Assembly: GCA_019745325.1 (NCBI GenBank)
Contig: JAIETK010000007.1
Location: 1-56,327, forward strand
Length of the DNA: 56,327 nt
From: Nitrosomonas sp.
GTDB taxonomy: Bacteria; Pseudomonadota; Gammaproteobacteria; Burkholderiales; Nitrosomonadaceae
Reading direction: 5' to 3'
Positions within the stretch are counted from its first letter, which is position 1, and each line of letters begins with the position of its first letter. Positions 25,902 through 34,446 of the stretch are shown here, piece by piece. Below the pieces are notes generated by a model. The model saw only the letters and a list, made by a program, of their open reading frames with translations, did not search any database and had not been told where the DNA came from. The position numbers were made by a program, and so were the translations under genes.

Positions 25902-26570
25902 ATGATAAAAAAGAGCCTAAATTCTGAAGGTAATATTACTGATATCAAGGGTACTTTAATTAAAAAAGCTAAAACAATAAGAATCCGCTGGCGCAAGATC
26001 GTTAAATCTGAGAAATTTAATTATTATATTTTTCAAGGTGACTCTGAACTTAGTCCCAAGAAATTCCTATATTTCGTAAAACCAGGATCATGGTGGAAAG
26101 AAATGCTGGAAGAAATAAATGAATTGGAGACCGAAATAAGAGAAGCTGGATTTGTGGGGCGGAAAAAACCACGGAAATTGTGGTTACCGGTGATGATAGA
26201 AGATGCTGTAGAAATTACTGTTAAAATTTATCAAGCTAAATCGGTGCGGTCTGTCTCAATCGATACCGCCATTAACTTTAAAAGCGAAGCACGTTCCGGC
26301 CATGCTGTTCGTCTCCGCTTAACTAAAGCTAAAGCTAGTCAATATGGTATCGATTCACCTACCGGGAGAAATTACAAGCTTCGTGTAAAAAATTCATCCT
26401 CATTGAAGATATCTTATTTTAAATTTACGAACTGGGCTGTTTGCCTGGGTTCAAAGAACAAGCCAATTGAAGTATATGAGGAGAATCCTGAATATACCGC
26501 CAAGAGTGATTCAAAAATACCGTTATGTAGAAGTAAAGACAACAAGAGGTTTCTTTTTGAAGTTGAATGA
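25902..26570 (+). CDS. Unrecognised 222-aa basic protein
   Basis: I do not recognise this protein. It is lysine-rich, with basic clusters at both ends of the first 60 residues (IKKAKTIRIRWRKIVKSEK), two Trp-Trp/Lys segments (GSWWKEML, KLWLPVMIEDAVEITVKIYQ) and no signal peptide or membrane helix. GGTG lies six bases before the ATG at 25902, and the GGTGATGAATG spanning the start also occurs upstream of rep. It is divergent from AlpA across the repeat array and shares the AT-rich composition of the cassette. A nucleic-acid-binding role is a guess from charge. Confidence 0.55.
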   Translation: MIKKSLNSEGNITDIKGTLIKKAKTIRIRWRKIVKSEKFNYYIFQGDSELSPKKFLYFVKPGSWWKEMLEEINELETEIREAGFVGRKKPRKLWLPVMIEDAVEITVKIYQAKSVRSVSIDTAINFKSEARSGHAVRLRLTKAKASQYGIDSPTGRNYKLRVKNSSSLKISYFKFTNWAVCLGSKNKPIEVYEENPEYTAKSDSKIPLCRSKDNKRFLFEVE

Positions 26571-26718
26571 AGATACGCTCAAGAAATATAGTTTGATAAC
26601 CGACTTTCTTTCATCAGCTATTACCGAGCATATTAATTTACGATAATTTATCTTATCGCTGGTTGAGGATTGTTCCGAGATTGGGCGGCTAATCGTGATT
26701 GATTAATCTTAATCTTGG

Positions 26719-26994
26719 TTACCGGTCTTCACGGCCATGCCAGAGCCGCAAAATATAAATCGTTTCATCGGTTAGCTCGTACCGCAACTCATAATCGCCA
26801 ATGATCATGCGGCGCACATCACGAGGCAAGAATTCTTCAAGTTTTATTCCAAGCTGCGGGTACTGAATCAGCTGTTCCGCGCCAGTGATTAGCTGCCGAA
26901 CCACTTGTGCCGCTGCGCGAGGGTTGATCGTGGCCAGGAATGCATGAAGCCGAACCAAGTCACGCTCAGCGCTCGTAGTCCATCGCAGGATCAT
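26719..26994 (-). CDS. ParE/RelE-family toxin
   Basis: A 91-residue toxin: RWTTSAERDLVRLHAFLATINPRAAAQVVRQL, then the typical YPQLG and the C-terminal RRMIIGDYELRYELTDETIYILRLWHGRE. This is the ParE pattern. ParE members act on gyrase; related RelE members cleave mRNA on the ribosome. It follows the antitoxin gene after three bases in one operon. Confidence 0.92.
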   Translation of the reverse strand: MILRWTTSAERDLVRLHAFLATINPRAAAQVVRQLITGAEQLIQYPQLGIKLEEFLPRDVRRMIIGDYELRYELTDETIYILRLWHGREDR

Positions 26995-26997
26995 TGC

Positions 26998-27240
26998 TTA
27001 TTCTGATTGGTCGAGATTCTTGGCCCAGGCATCAATCGATGCATGATCGACAAGACGGCCAGCATCGACATCGGCCAATCCCTCCAGTGTGAGCTGATGG
27101 CGCTTGGCTTCTAGTTCGACCCAGGAAATCAGAGCCTGTTTGACTATCCAGCCTTTAGGACGATCCAGCCGTTCGGCAAGCAGATCAATTTGTTCGGCCA
27201 GTTCATTGGGAATATGGGCGGTTACCACGCGAGTATTCAT
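26998..27240 (-). CDS. Ribbon-helix-helix antitoxin (ParD/CopG type)
   Basis: An 80-residue protein. The N-terminal RVVTAHIPNELAEQIDLLAERLDRPKGWIVKQAL forms a ribbon-helix-helix DNA-binding dimer, and the acidic C-terminus (DASIDAWAKNLDQ-like) would wrap the toxin. It precedes the ParE gene and likely autorepresses through repeats just upstream of its start. The pair may stabilise the island. Confidence 0.9.
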   Translation of the reverse strand: MNTRVVTAHIPNELAEQIDLLAERLDRPKGWIVKQALISWVELEAKRHQLTLEGLADVDAGRLVDHASIDAWAKNLDQSE

Positions 27241-27290
27241 TATAATCAGAATAAATCAATATTAATCAGAACTAATATAATGGTTGTATC
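27241..27290 (-). promoter_or_regulatory. Putative promoter/operator of the toxin-antitoxin operon
   Basis: AATCAGAA occurs twice (27244-27251 and about 27265-27272) in an AT-rich stretch directly before the antitoxin start, with TATATT-like boxes on the minus strand. Ribbon-helix-helix antitoxins usually bind such short direct repeats. Confidence 0.4.
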
Positions 27291-27368
27291 GGTGTTTGTC
27301 TATATGGAGATCGGATAAAGAGTTCAATTCTAATTTCCTGGTGTGCCATTTAACACGAGTGTATTAGG

Positions 27369-27415
27369 CATGTTTGGATAATGTTTCATATTTCAATATG
27401 AAGTGCCCAAACATG
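27369..27415. promoter_or_regulatory. Nested palindromes upstream of the umuD-like gene
   Basis: CATGTTTGG (27369-27377) is an exact inverse of CCAAACATG (27407-27415). Nearly centred between the arms is a second exact palindrome, TTCATATT-TC-AATATGAA (27385-27402). It overlaps the start region of the umuD-like gene and is not a canonical LexA box (no CTGT-N8-ACAG). It could be the operator of this locus. Confidence 0.45.
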
Positions 27416-28023
27416 TCCAATCATGGCGGAAAACGAGAAAACGCAGGCAGACCCCGCGGTCAGGGTAAATTCGGTGAACCGACAGTGACTATGCGTATAC
27501 CGGAGAGCCAAATCGCAACCATCAAGGATTTTCTGGAAGCCTTGCAACGCAAAAGAGCGAATATGGCTGGGGATAATGCCGTTTCGGAAGTCGATGAGTT
27601 TTTCGTGCCTGAGATTAGCGATCAACCCGCTTTGTTACCGCTTTTTGCCACCAGAGTGGCAGCAGGCTTTCCCAGTTCGGCGGATGATCATGTCGAGAAG
27701 CGTCTCGATGTCAGTGAATTCCTGATCGATCATGCGGCATCGACGTTCTTTGTTACGATCAAGGGCGATTCGATGATTGTGTCGGTTTGCTGCCCGGTGA
27801 TAAAGTGGTGGTGGATCGATCAAAGACACCGGCTATCGGCGACATCGTGCTGGCAGTGGTGGATCGCGAATTCACCATCAAAATCCTCGATCATGGTTCA
27901 AACAAAATGCCACGGCTGATACCAGCCAATTCCACCGGTGCTTATCGACCGATTTACATTCGTCCCGATACCCCGTTTGAGATTTTTGGCGTTGTGATCG
28001 GATCTTTTCGTCGTTTCAAATAA
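27398..28023 (+). pseudogene. umuD: umuD-like S24 peptidase gene, frameshifted
   Basis: Two overlapping frames together make one UmuD/LexA-like protein. The first frame gives a basic N-terminus (GGKRENAGRPRG), then VAAGFPSSADD with the expected Ala-Gly cleavage site, and FVTIKGDSMI with the catalytic serine. At about 27778 the frame is lost. The next frame resumes with LLPGDKVVVDRSKTPAIGDIVLAVVDREFTIK, containing the catalytic lysine, and runs to the natural stop. Loss of one G in ATTGGTGTC would explain it. Starts at 27398 or 27413 are both possible. A sequencing error is an alternative. Confidence 0.85.
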
Positions 28024-28097
28024 ACATACCGCCGGTATCAGATGTGTTTTCTTTTGATTGACCAGCAGATGCCGGTACAATTCTTGACCTTACCACC

Positions 28098-28139
28098 ATG
28101 CCGCAATGCTCCATCGCACTGATCGATGTCAACAGTTAG
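28098..28139 (+). pseudogene. Possible 5' stub of umuC
   Basis: Fourteen codons after an ATG 74 bases past the umuD-like stop read MPQCSIALIDVNS and then stop. This resembles the start of UmuC/Y-family polymerases (ALIDVNSFYASCE...), the normal downstream partner of umuD. Homology ends there and the Avs-like gene begins 80 bases later. The match is short, so the call is tentative. Confidence 0.4.
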
Positions 28140-28219
28140 AGCGGCAACAGCCTACCTCAAATGTCCTACCTATTGATCCGCTAAGTCATAGAAACCGCTG
28201 AATCAAGCAGGTGTAGCTC

Positions 28220-31200
28220 ATGAAACGAAAGATTTTCGTTCCGTTGGACTTCAAACCCCTTTACCGGTATGTTAGTCCTGACGGAAAACACCGTGCTGAT
28301 GGGGAAACGTTACTTGGAAAGAAAGCATATAAATATAAAATGAAGGTAAAAAATACTGCTATCACCTATACCGCATATGACTATCAAACTCTGCAAGGAG
28401 TAAAACTTATTGCAGATTGGCTTCGCATCCCCACCAAATATTCAAGGGTGGCATTTGAGGCAGACGAAGACGCCAATGGCACACCTGCGGGCATTGACGA
28501 TATCGTCGGTGAGCGACCGGATGGCATTAAGGATTTCTGGCAGGTTAAATTTACCCCGTCGCCAAACAAAGATGAAAACCGACTTTCTTGGGATTGGCTG
28601 TTAAGCGTCTCAGGTAGGACTAAAAGGTCCCGTTCAATTTTAAGAAAACTCTACGACGCAATTGTTTCAGTGCCGGCTGAAAATCTCGGTGATGTAGTTC
28701 TACTAACAAATAAGCTACCTGATAGAGACATGGAAGACTGTCTTTCTGGTTCAAAAATCCTATTTGATAAAATTGATAAGGTCACAAGGAGCCGGATCGT
28801 TAGCCAGCTGGGAAACGATGAAAAGGCTGAATATCTTTTTTCAAGATTAACAGTTCAACATAGTGACGGTGATTACCACGTTACTAAGCGTTCCGTACAA
28901 GCAGATCTTTTAAATTTTTCTGATGACGCAGGGGTTGAGCGGCTTATTTCAAGATCGCGTGAATGGGCGATGTTCAAGAATAATCCGCCCAGCGATGGGT
29001 GGATTCAGCTTCACCATATTAGAGAAGTATTGTCGCCTAGGCGTCCTGAGCCAATTCCAGAAATTTTCTTTGTGCCAGATGATTACTGCCTTCCTGATGT
29101 GGATTTTCACAGCAGGATGATCGAGAGGATAGGCGCTTCGAGTGGGGAGGTTATCACTTTAACTGGAAAACCTGGCGGTGGAAAAAGTACCTACCTTTCC
29201 TTTCTATGCCAAGAGTTAGAAGACAGTGGAATTCCAGTTGTCCGTCACCACTACTTTTTGGCGCTAGGGGATTCGACTACTGATCGTTTGAGCCCAAGGA
29301 TTGTTGCCGAATCCTTGCTTCACCAAATCAATAGCGTCCACAAAGATGCAGGAGCAGACACAAGCCGACCAGAAAATCTTTGCGAAGCAATAAAAACATG
29401 CGCAACCTACTACCACACAAAATGTAAACCTTTCGTAGTAGTTGTAGATGGACTCGATCATGTTTGGCGTGATAATGCTAAAGATAAAAAGCCATTGGAT
29501 GAAATATTCAAGCAACTTCTGCCAGCAACAGATAACCTAGTCGTTCTCATTGGCACTCAACCAGTAGATGACAATCTTTTACCGAGCATTTTGCTTTCTA
29601 ACTCTCCAAAGGTAAAGTGGTATTGGCTGCCAGAGATGTCAGGTAATTCCATTTATGAGTTTTTGAAGCTTCATGTAGAGTCTGGACGATTATATCTAAA
29701 CTGCCATGAAAGCCATCGTAACGAAGAGATTCAAAATGTTGCTAACGCGTTACTGCAGATAACAAATGGTTATCCACTTCATGTCATTTACTCAACTGAG
29801 TATATTTCGAGTCACGGACTAGCTCTGTCACAATGGAATATTGAACAGCTACCGCCCTGCACAGACGGAAATATAGCAAACTACTACAACGAATTATGGC
29901 AATCTCTTAATTATAGACAAAAAGATGTTCTTCATCTTTGCTGCGGCTTCAAATTTGCCTGGCCTAGACAAGCTGTTGGCAAGGTAGTGAAGGATGAGCA
30001 TGATAAAGCACCAAGTGTCGATGCTGTTTCGCATTTGCTGTCTGAAACTATCTCTGGTGTGAGACCGTTTCATGAAAGTCTTGTCGTATTTGTCACCAAC
30101 CTCCTCGATCATCAAGCACGAATAAAAGCGTTGCTACAAGATGTCTGTAATTGGCTTCAATCAGATGCACCAGCTCACCTTAAAGATCAGTGGCTTTGGT
30201 CCTGTCAATCTTTGGGAGGAAACACTACAGAGCTGCGCCAAGGCTTAACACGCGACTGGGTATTGGATAGATTGGTTGTAGGTATGCCAGTTAATGCATC
30301 CATAAGATTATTATCAGAGGCAGAAACCTATGCCTTCGACGACCGTAACTATGCTGAGGCCTATCGGCACAGACAGCTAAAAACTAGACTAATCAATGGA
30401 CCTGAATTCCAAACTTGGGATTCAACTTCTCTCGAAATATTATCAGTAGTCGGCGCTGCCCCACATGCTCTTAACGAGATTTTATCGAGGGAATATGAAT
30501 ACACCCCAATCAAACTATCAATACTATCAATTGCGATGTGGTTTCGTGGAGAAATTAAAAAAGCCACAGAATTATCCAGAAAGGCAATAGATCGTTACAG
30601 AACCAAATCGAAATTATTAGCCTCACGAAATTCACAAGATGAAGAAAGCGAAGCTATTACCATAGTAAAAGCTGGCACGCTAACCGATAGCCTTAATTAC
30701 GACGCCATATTTGATGGAGGCAACTTTGCTAATTGGCCAGATGGTTACATCATCAGCTTTAGATCTGCATGCCTTATCAAAAAGGATATAAATCTACTGA
30801 TTCGGGCTTGGAAATGCCTACCTAGCAGTTCGTCACACATTGGAAAAATTGAGTTGGATGCTATTAGGTTGAGCATTTTAGAAGACGCTGATATCTGCTG
30901 CTGGCCGGAGTACCAAAACTTTTCTTCTCAAGAGCTCAGTGGATTTTTAAGTGTATATTCAAAGGAAACACTCAGCGATATCCAGGCAGAGATTTTTGAT
31001 AGTGAAAATCAAGCAGCTTATAGAGTAGCAACCTCACAGGGCTATCACTCCTGGTTTTTCTCCGCACTACAACTCAGAATTTGTGCTGAGGGGAATTTTA
31101 GCTGGATACCGGTACGAGCGGAATCTGAAAGGATCGACGTTTCAGATCACTATGATTTGCTAAGCGAACTGGCAAATATTGTTGGGTTCGAGATACTGGC

Positions 31201-34108
31201 CGGAAACGCGTTGACCTTTGATCTAAGTTGCGCGCTGTTTCCAAAACATTCAATACTTGATGACGCTCATTGGGAAAAGCGCAGAGCCGACATTTCTTTA
31301 AAGAGAGAATGGATCGAAATTGCTGCAGATTGCCACTTGTTAACAGCCAAACGCAAAATATCGTCTAACGAGTTGGAAAGTGTTTTAAATTATAGCGTTT
31401 TTCGATCCGATTGGCTGAGACTCTGGTACAAAGAGCTAAAACTTGAACTGTTATCTGAAGACGCGGCAAGGCTGTTGATTGACAGAGAAATAATTCGCCA
31501 AGAAAGCGTGCTAGAGGAAACAATTGAAAACTCAAATGCGTACCTTGAGCTTGCAGCAATAGCCTTTCAGCACGAAATTCAAGAATACTTCGAGAAATGC
31601 TTGAGAACGGCGTGGGACTTCGTTCTCGGATACGGGCACCACAAAGATCCAACTATCTTTGATGTTCTTAATGCAATTGAGTACCTGTCAAAAAAAGACC
31701 CGAAATCTTCACTCCAGATATTGGAAAGAATTTCACCTATCGTGTTTAACATTTCCAAGTTTACTGATGGAGATGAAACCAGGCATTCCAAACACTCGAT
31801 ATCATCATTAGCGGCAAAGCTGAATCCTCAAACCGCCGCTTCAATATATGATCAAGAACTCAGCGATGGCGAATGGTACTATGCAGAAGGAACCATTCAA
31901 AGACTGGTTGATCGATGCAATTTATCCGCACCGATTACTGGACAGCTATTTTTAACCGGATTACCTTCTTCATGCTACGAGATAATCAGACAGCAGCATG
32001 AGTCTGGAGATGCCAACGCGACAGATATCGCTTCAAGTATTAAAGGCATGCTTGATATCGATATTCTCGATAAACCCATCGAAAACAAAACAAAGTCAGA
32101 TGATTTTGACGAAAAAATCACGTTACGTCCGGAAGACTACCCTCCCGATTCTTTCGAACAATTATCAGATGATTTAAAAGGAAAAATCAGCACTAGAAAA
32201 TTTTGGAAGCGTTGGTACGAATACTGGCAAGATCGAAATAATGAATCTGAGCTCATCCAACACTTGATGCCGCACGTCATGTCATTCACAGAACGCCATG
32301 ACGACAAGCGATGTCTTTTGGATTTGCTATTTCAAAGTCAGAGAAAATTGTCAGGCAAAACGAAGGCTTTTGATTTATTGGTATTGGCTCACGGCGCGAT
32401 GAATGGCTGGTCCAACTGGTTTGAGAGCTCTGAGAAAAGCATTGAAAGACTTGAAATTGTCGCATCTCAATACACCAAAAAAATTGACGAATTTATTAGG
32501 TTGACAACAGCACAACCAGACACCTGGAAAGATAAATTTGGCAGTTTAATAATACCTAATGACAAGCTCGTATTTCTGCTTTCACAAGCCGGAAGGATAG
32601 ATGAAGCGATACAGCTTACCATCGCCATGGTAGAAGGATTAGAAGATAGTGTCCGAAATCTTAATTTGACCACGCCTAATTGGGATTGGGGAGCTACAGA
32701 CACCCTCGATGATGCCTTGAGCAAGCTGTTAATTTCAAGGCTAAAATGCCCTATCCCGTCAGTTAAGCTGTGGGCAATCGAACAGATTTCTCTTCTGCTG
32801 AACAGCCAACATCCAAAAATTGAGTCTTTGCTAGTGCAAGATTTGGCTGGTCGCAAACAAGAGTCTGAATGTGTAGAGGTACTTTGTGTTTTTTATGTCG
32901 CGCATTCAAAAGGATATGAATGTCCGCAAGATCTTGGACGACATATCAAGGCTAGATCAACACTGTCTGACTTGCTAATAAAAAATTTAATTCAAACCCC
33001 AAGTGAATTCGGTGAGAATGCATACCCATTTACGCCCGACATTTGTCTCGGGGTTAATAACCACAGATTCAATTACTTTCAAGGCAGCCATGTTCCGCAC
33101 CTATATTTTTCATGGCTAAAGAAAGAAGAGCACCGAACAGGAATTCCTTTCACAAAGTATTATGAGTTAGAGTGGAGTAATACTTTCGAATATTTATCAC
33201 TGGCTGAAACCCAGATTGATTATTTTCTTGGTAGCGACCGGCAGCGCTCTACTGGACAGTTTTACACACAAGCTAGCCATCGGGGGCGCTCTGCTTATCT
33301 ACGAACTATTGAGGTGGCAAAGCAATTCTATGGCATGCCGGATGCTTATGCTGAATACCTATCGATACTTGCGCTGCCAATAGAACCTGCATACACGGGG
33401 ATAAAACCTTATAAACCCGCTTGGTTGCCTAAATGGAACAGCAGCTGGAATCCTGATGCGGATGGCATAGCTCAGTTTGTTAAGCTTGCTTTAGCCAATT
33501 TCGATTCAATCAAAGGCTCGCAATGCTTATTGGCTTTTTCACTACCAATCAAAATTGACGAAAACACATGGATTGAAGTGACGGTTGTTAAAGCTTCTGT
33601 TACCGAACAATCCGAAGAGGGGTTGGAATTAGAAGAGCGTTCTGGATGTATTTCCATAGGAAATCTACTTGATCCAGAGCTTACCTACAAGTTTCATTAT
33701 GATGATCAAAATCCTGGTGGATTAATGGCAAATACACCATACCCATTCAACAGATATGGACACTGGCATTCTGATATGGAAGCGCGCGGTCTATACGTTC
33801 CAAAGAGCGACATTAAAGACAAAAGAATTGTTGGCAAAACTGTTGATGGCGCTTTCTATTATTATGCTGATGGATCCAATATAGGTTTTTCTGAATTTTG
33901 GTTCGCTGGATGGCAACCAAACCATCCCAAAAGTATTCGCTCACTCTGTGGCTCTTCGACTGTGATTTACAACGAAAAACTAGGTGAATGGTACAGTGAA
34001 AATGAATCAACGGTTGGCTTCATTTATGTGTGTAAGGCCAAAGTTCTCTTATCGACAGATAGTTATAGAGACTTCGATGAGCAAGAACTGAATTTCGTGA
34101 TTAATTAG
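28220..34108 (+). CDS. Avs-like antiviral STAND NTPase with N-terminal PD-(D/E)XK nuclease
   Basis: A 1962-residue protein in three parts. The N-terminal domain (to about 240) looks like a Cap4/DUF4297-type nuclease: E80, I92-D93-D94 and Q108-V-K110 fit the E...D...QxK active site. Next comes a STAND P-loop NTPase: Walker A GKPGGGKST at 316-324 and Walker B FVVVVDGLDHV at 405-415 (D410, D413). The remaining 1400 residues are helical and repetitive, the usual sensor region. This order and size match Avs proteins, which bind conserved phage proteins such as terminase or portal, oligomerise and cut DNA. The Avs subtype is not assigned. It is the last gene before the right att site. No second subunit is adjacent, as expected for single-gene Avs types. 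Confidence 0.8.
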   Translation: MKRKIFVPLDFKPLYRYVSPDGKHRADGETLLGKKAYKYKMKVKNTAITYTAYDYQTLQGVKLIADWLRIPTKYSRVAFEADEDANGTPAGIDDIVGERPDGIKDFWQVKFTPSPNKDENRLSWDWLLSVSGRTKRSRSILRKLYDAIVSVPAENLGDVVLLTNKLPDRDMEDCLSGSKILFDKIDKVTRSRIVSQLGNDEKAEYLFSRLTVQHSDGDYHVTKRSVQADLLNFSDDAGVERLISRSREWAMFKNNPPSDGWIQLHHIREVLSPRRPEPIPEIFFVPDDYCLPDVDFHSRMIERIGASSGEVITLTGKPGGGKSTYLSFLCQELEDSGIPVVRHHYFLALGDSTTDRLSPRIVAESLLHQINSVHKDAGADTSRPENLCEAIKTCATYYHTKCKPFVVVVDGLDHVWRDNAKDKKPLDEIFKQLLPATDNLVVLIGTQPVDDNLLPSILLSNSPKVKWYWLPEMSGNSIYEFLKLHVESGRLYLNCHESHRNEEIQNVANALLQITNGYPLHVIYSTEYISSHGLALSQWNIEQLPPCTDGNIANYYNELWQSLNYRQKDVLHLCCGFKFAWPRQAVGKVVKDEHDKAPSVDAVSHLLSETISGVRPFHESLVVFVTNLLDHQARIKALLQDVCNWLQSDAPAHLKDQWLWSCQSLGGNTTELRQGLTRDWVLDRLVVGMPVNASIRLLSEAETYAFDDRNYAEAYRHRQLKTRLINGPEFQTWDSTSLEILSVVGAAPHALNEILSREYEYTPIKLSILSIAMWFRGEIKKATELSRKAIDRYRTKSKLLASRNSQDEESEAITIVKAGTLTDSLNYDAIFDGGNFANWPDGYIISFRSACLIKKDINLLIRAWKCLPSSSSHIGKIELDAIRLSILEDADICCWPEYQNFSSQELSGFLSVYSKETLSDIQAEIFDSENQAAYRVATSQGYHSWFFSALQLRICAEGNFSWIPVRAESERIDVSDHYDLLSELANIVGFEILAGNALTFDLSCALFPKHSILDDAHWEKRRADISLKREWIEIAADCHLLTAKRKISSNELESVLNYSVFRSDWLRLWYKELKLELLSEDAARLLIDREIIRQESVLEETIENSNAYLELAAIAFQHEIQEYFEKCLRTAWDFVLGYGHHKDPTIFDVLNAIEYLSKKDPKSSLQILERISPIVFNISKFTDGDETRHSKHSISSLAAKLNPQTAASIYDQELSDGEWYYAEGTIQRLVDRCNLSAPITGQLFLTGLPSSCYEIIRQQHESGDANATDIASSIKGMLDIDILDKPIENKTKSDDFDEKITLRPEDYPPDSFEQLSDDLKGKISTRKFWKRWYEYWQDRNNESELIQHLMPHVMSFTERHDDKRCLLDLLFQSQRKLSGKTKAFDLLVLAHGAMNGWSNWFESSEKSIERLEIVASQYTKKIDEFIRLTTAQPDTWKDKFGSLIIPNDKLVFLLSQAGRIDEAIQLTIAMVEGLEDSVRNLNLTTPNWDWGATDTLDDALSKLLISRLKCPIPSVKLWAIEQISLLLNSQHPKIESLLVQDLAGRKQESECVEVLCVFYVAHSKGYECPQDLGRHIKARSTLSDLLIKNLIQTPSEFGENAYPFTPDICLGVNNHRFNYFQGSHVPHLYFSWLKKEEHRTGIPFTKYYELEWSNTFEYLSLAETQIDYFLGSDRQRSTGQFYTQASHRGRSAYLRTIEVAKQFYGMPDAYAEYLSILALPIEPAYTGIKPYKPAWLPKWNSSWNPDADGIAQFVKLALANFDSIKGSQCLLAFSLPIKIDENTWIEVTVVKASVTEQSEEGLELEERSGCISIGNLLDPELTYKFHYDDQNPGGLMANTPYPFNRYGHWHSDMEARGLYVPKSDIKDKRIVGKTVDGAFYYYADGSNIGFSEFWFAGWQPNHPKSIRSLCGSSTVIYNEKLGEWYSENESTVGFIYVCKAKVLLSTDSYRDFDEQELNFVIN

Positions 34109-34249
34109 GTGGTAAGGCCCAACGCTTCCTAAATTTTAAGGCTATCGAGCCTGAAGGAGTTTATGTGATCACAAGCAAAGAACTGTATCGCTAAAAATTA
34201 ATAGCTTCGGAATGATGTATCAAAATTAGTGAAATTATTCACGATTTTT

Positions 34250-34273
34250 TTGATGGGATTATTGATGGGATTA
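34250..34273 (+). repeat. Tandem 12-mer with TGATGGGA, right copy
   Basis: TTGATGGGATTA is repeated exactly in tandem (34250-34261, 34262-34273), 36 bases from the right att core. TGATGGGA recurs at the same 12-base spacing by the left att site (4353-4372). Next to it CCACG / CGTGG form a small hairpin (34285-34302). The rest of 34109-34314 shows no gene. Confidence 0.5.
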
Positions 34274-34309
34274 CCAGTTGGCATCCACGAAAAATCGCGT
34301 GGATACTGG

Positions 34310-34328
34310 ATCTTTGGCGGAGAGAGAG
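34310..34328. repeat. Right attachment-site repeat, within the tRNA-Ser 3' end
   Basis: Exact 19-base copy of the sequence at 4214-4232. Bases 34315-34328 are the acceptor end of tRNA-Ser, including CCA; the remaining five flank it. The island lies to the left, so the tRNA is kept whole. Confidence 0.85.
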
Positions 34329-34407
34329 GGATTCGAACCCTCGATAAGCTTTTTGAGCCTATACTCCCTTAGCAGGGGAGCGCCTTCGACCACTCGGCCA
34401 TCTCTCC
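34315..34407 (-). tRNA. serX: tRNA-Ser (anticodon GCU)
   Basis: Read on the minus strand this is a 93-nt class II tRNA. The acceptor stem pairs GGAGAGA with TCTCTCC, the anticodon arm is CTCCC-CTGCTAA-GGGAG with GCT as anticodon, there is a long variable arm typical of serine tRNA, a TTCGAAT T-loop, and CCA is encoded. It decodes AGC/AGU. It lies downstream of lysC on the same strand and is the island target. Confidence 0.96.
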
Positions 34408-34446
34408 GATTAACGATTCTTTTGCTTCGTATTTAATAACAGATAT

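Noticed and set aside
27374..27919. A complete 181-aa gene reading through in the first umuD-like frame
   Set aside because: After residue about 135 the frame gives a Trp/Cys-rich tail without family similarity, while the neighbouring frame continues the S24 peptidase sequence.
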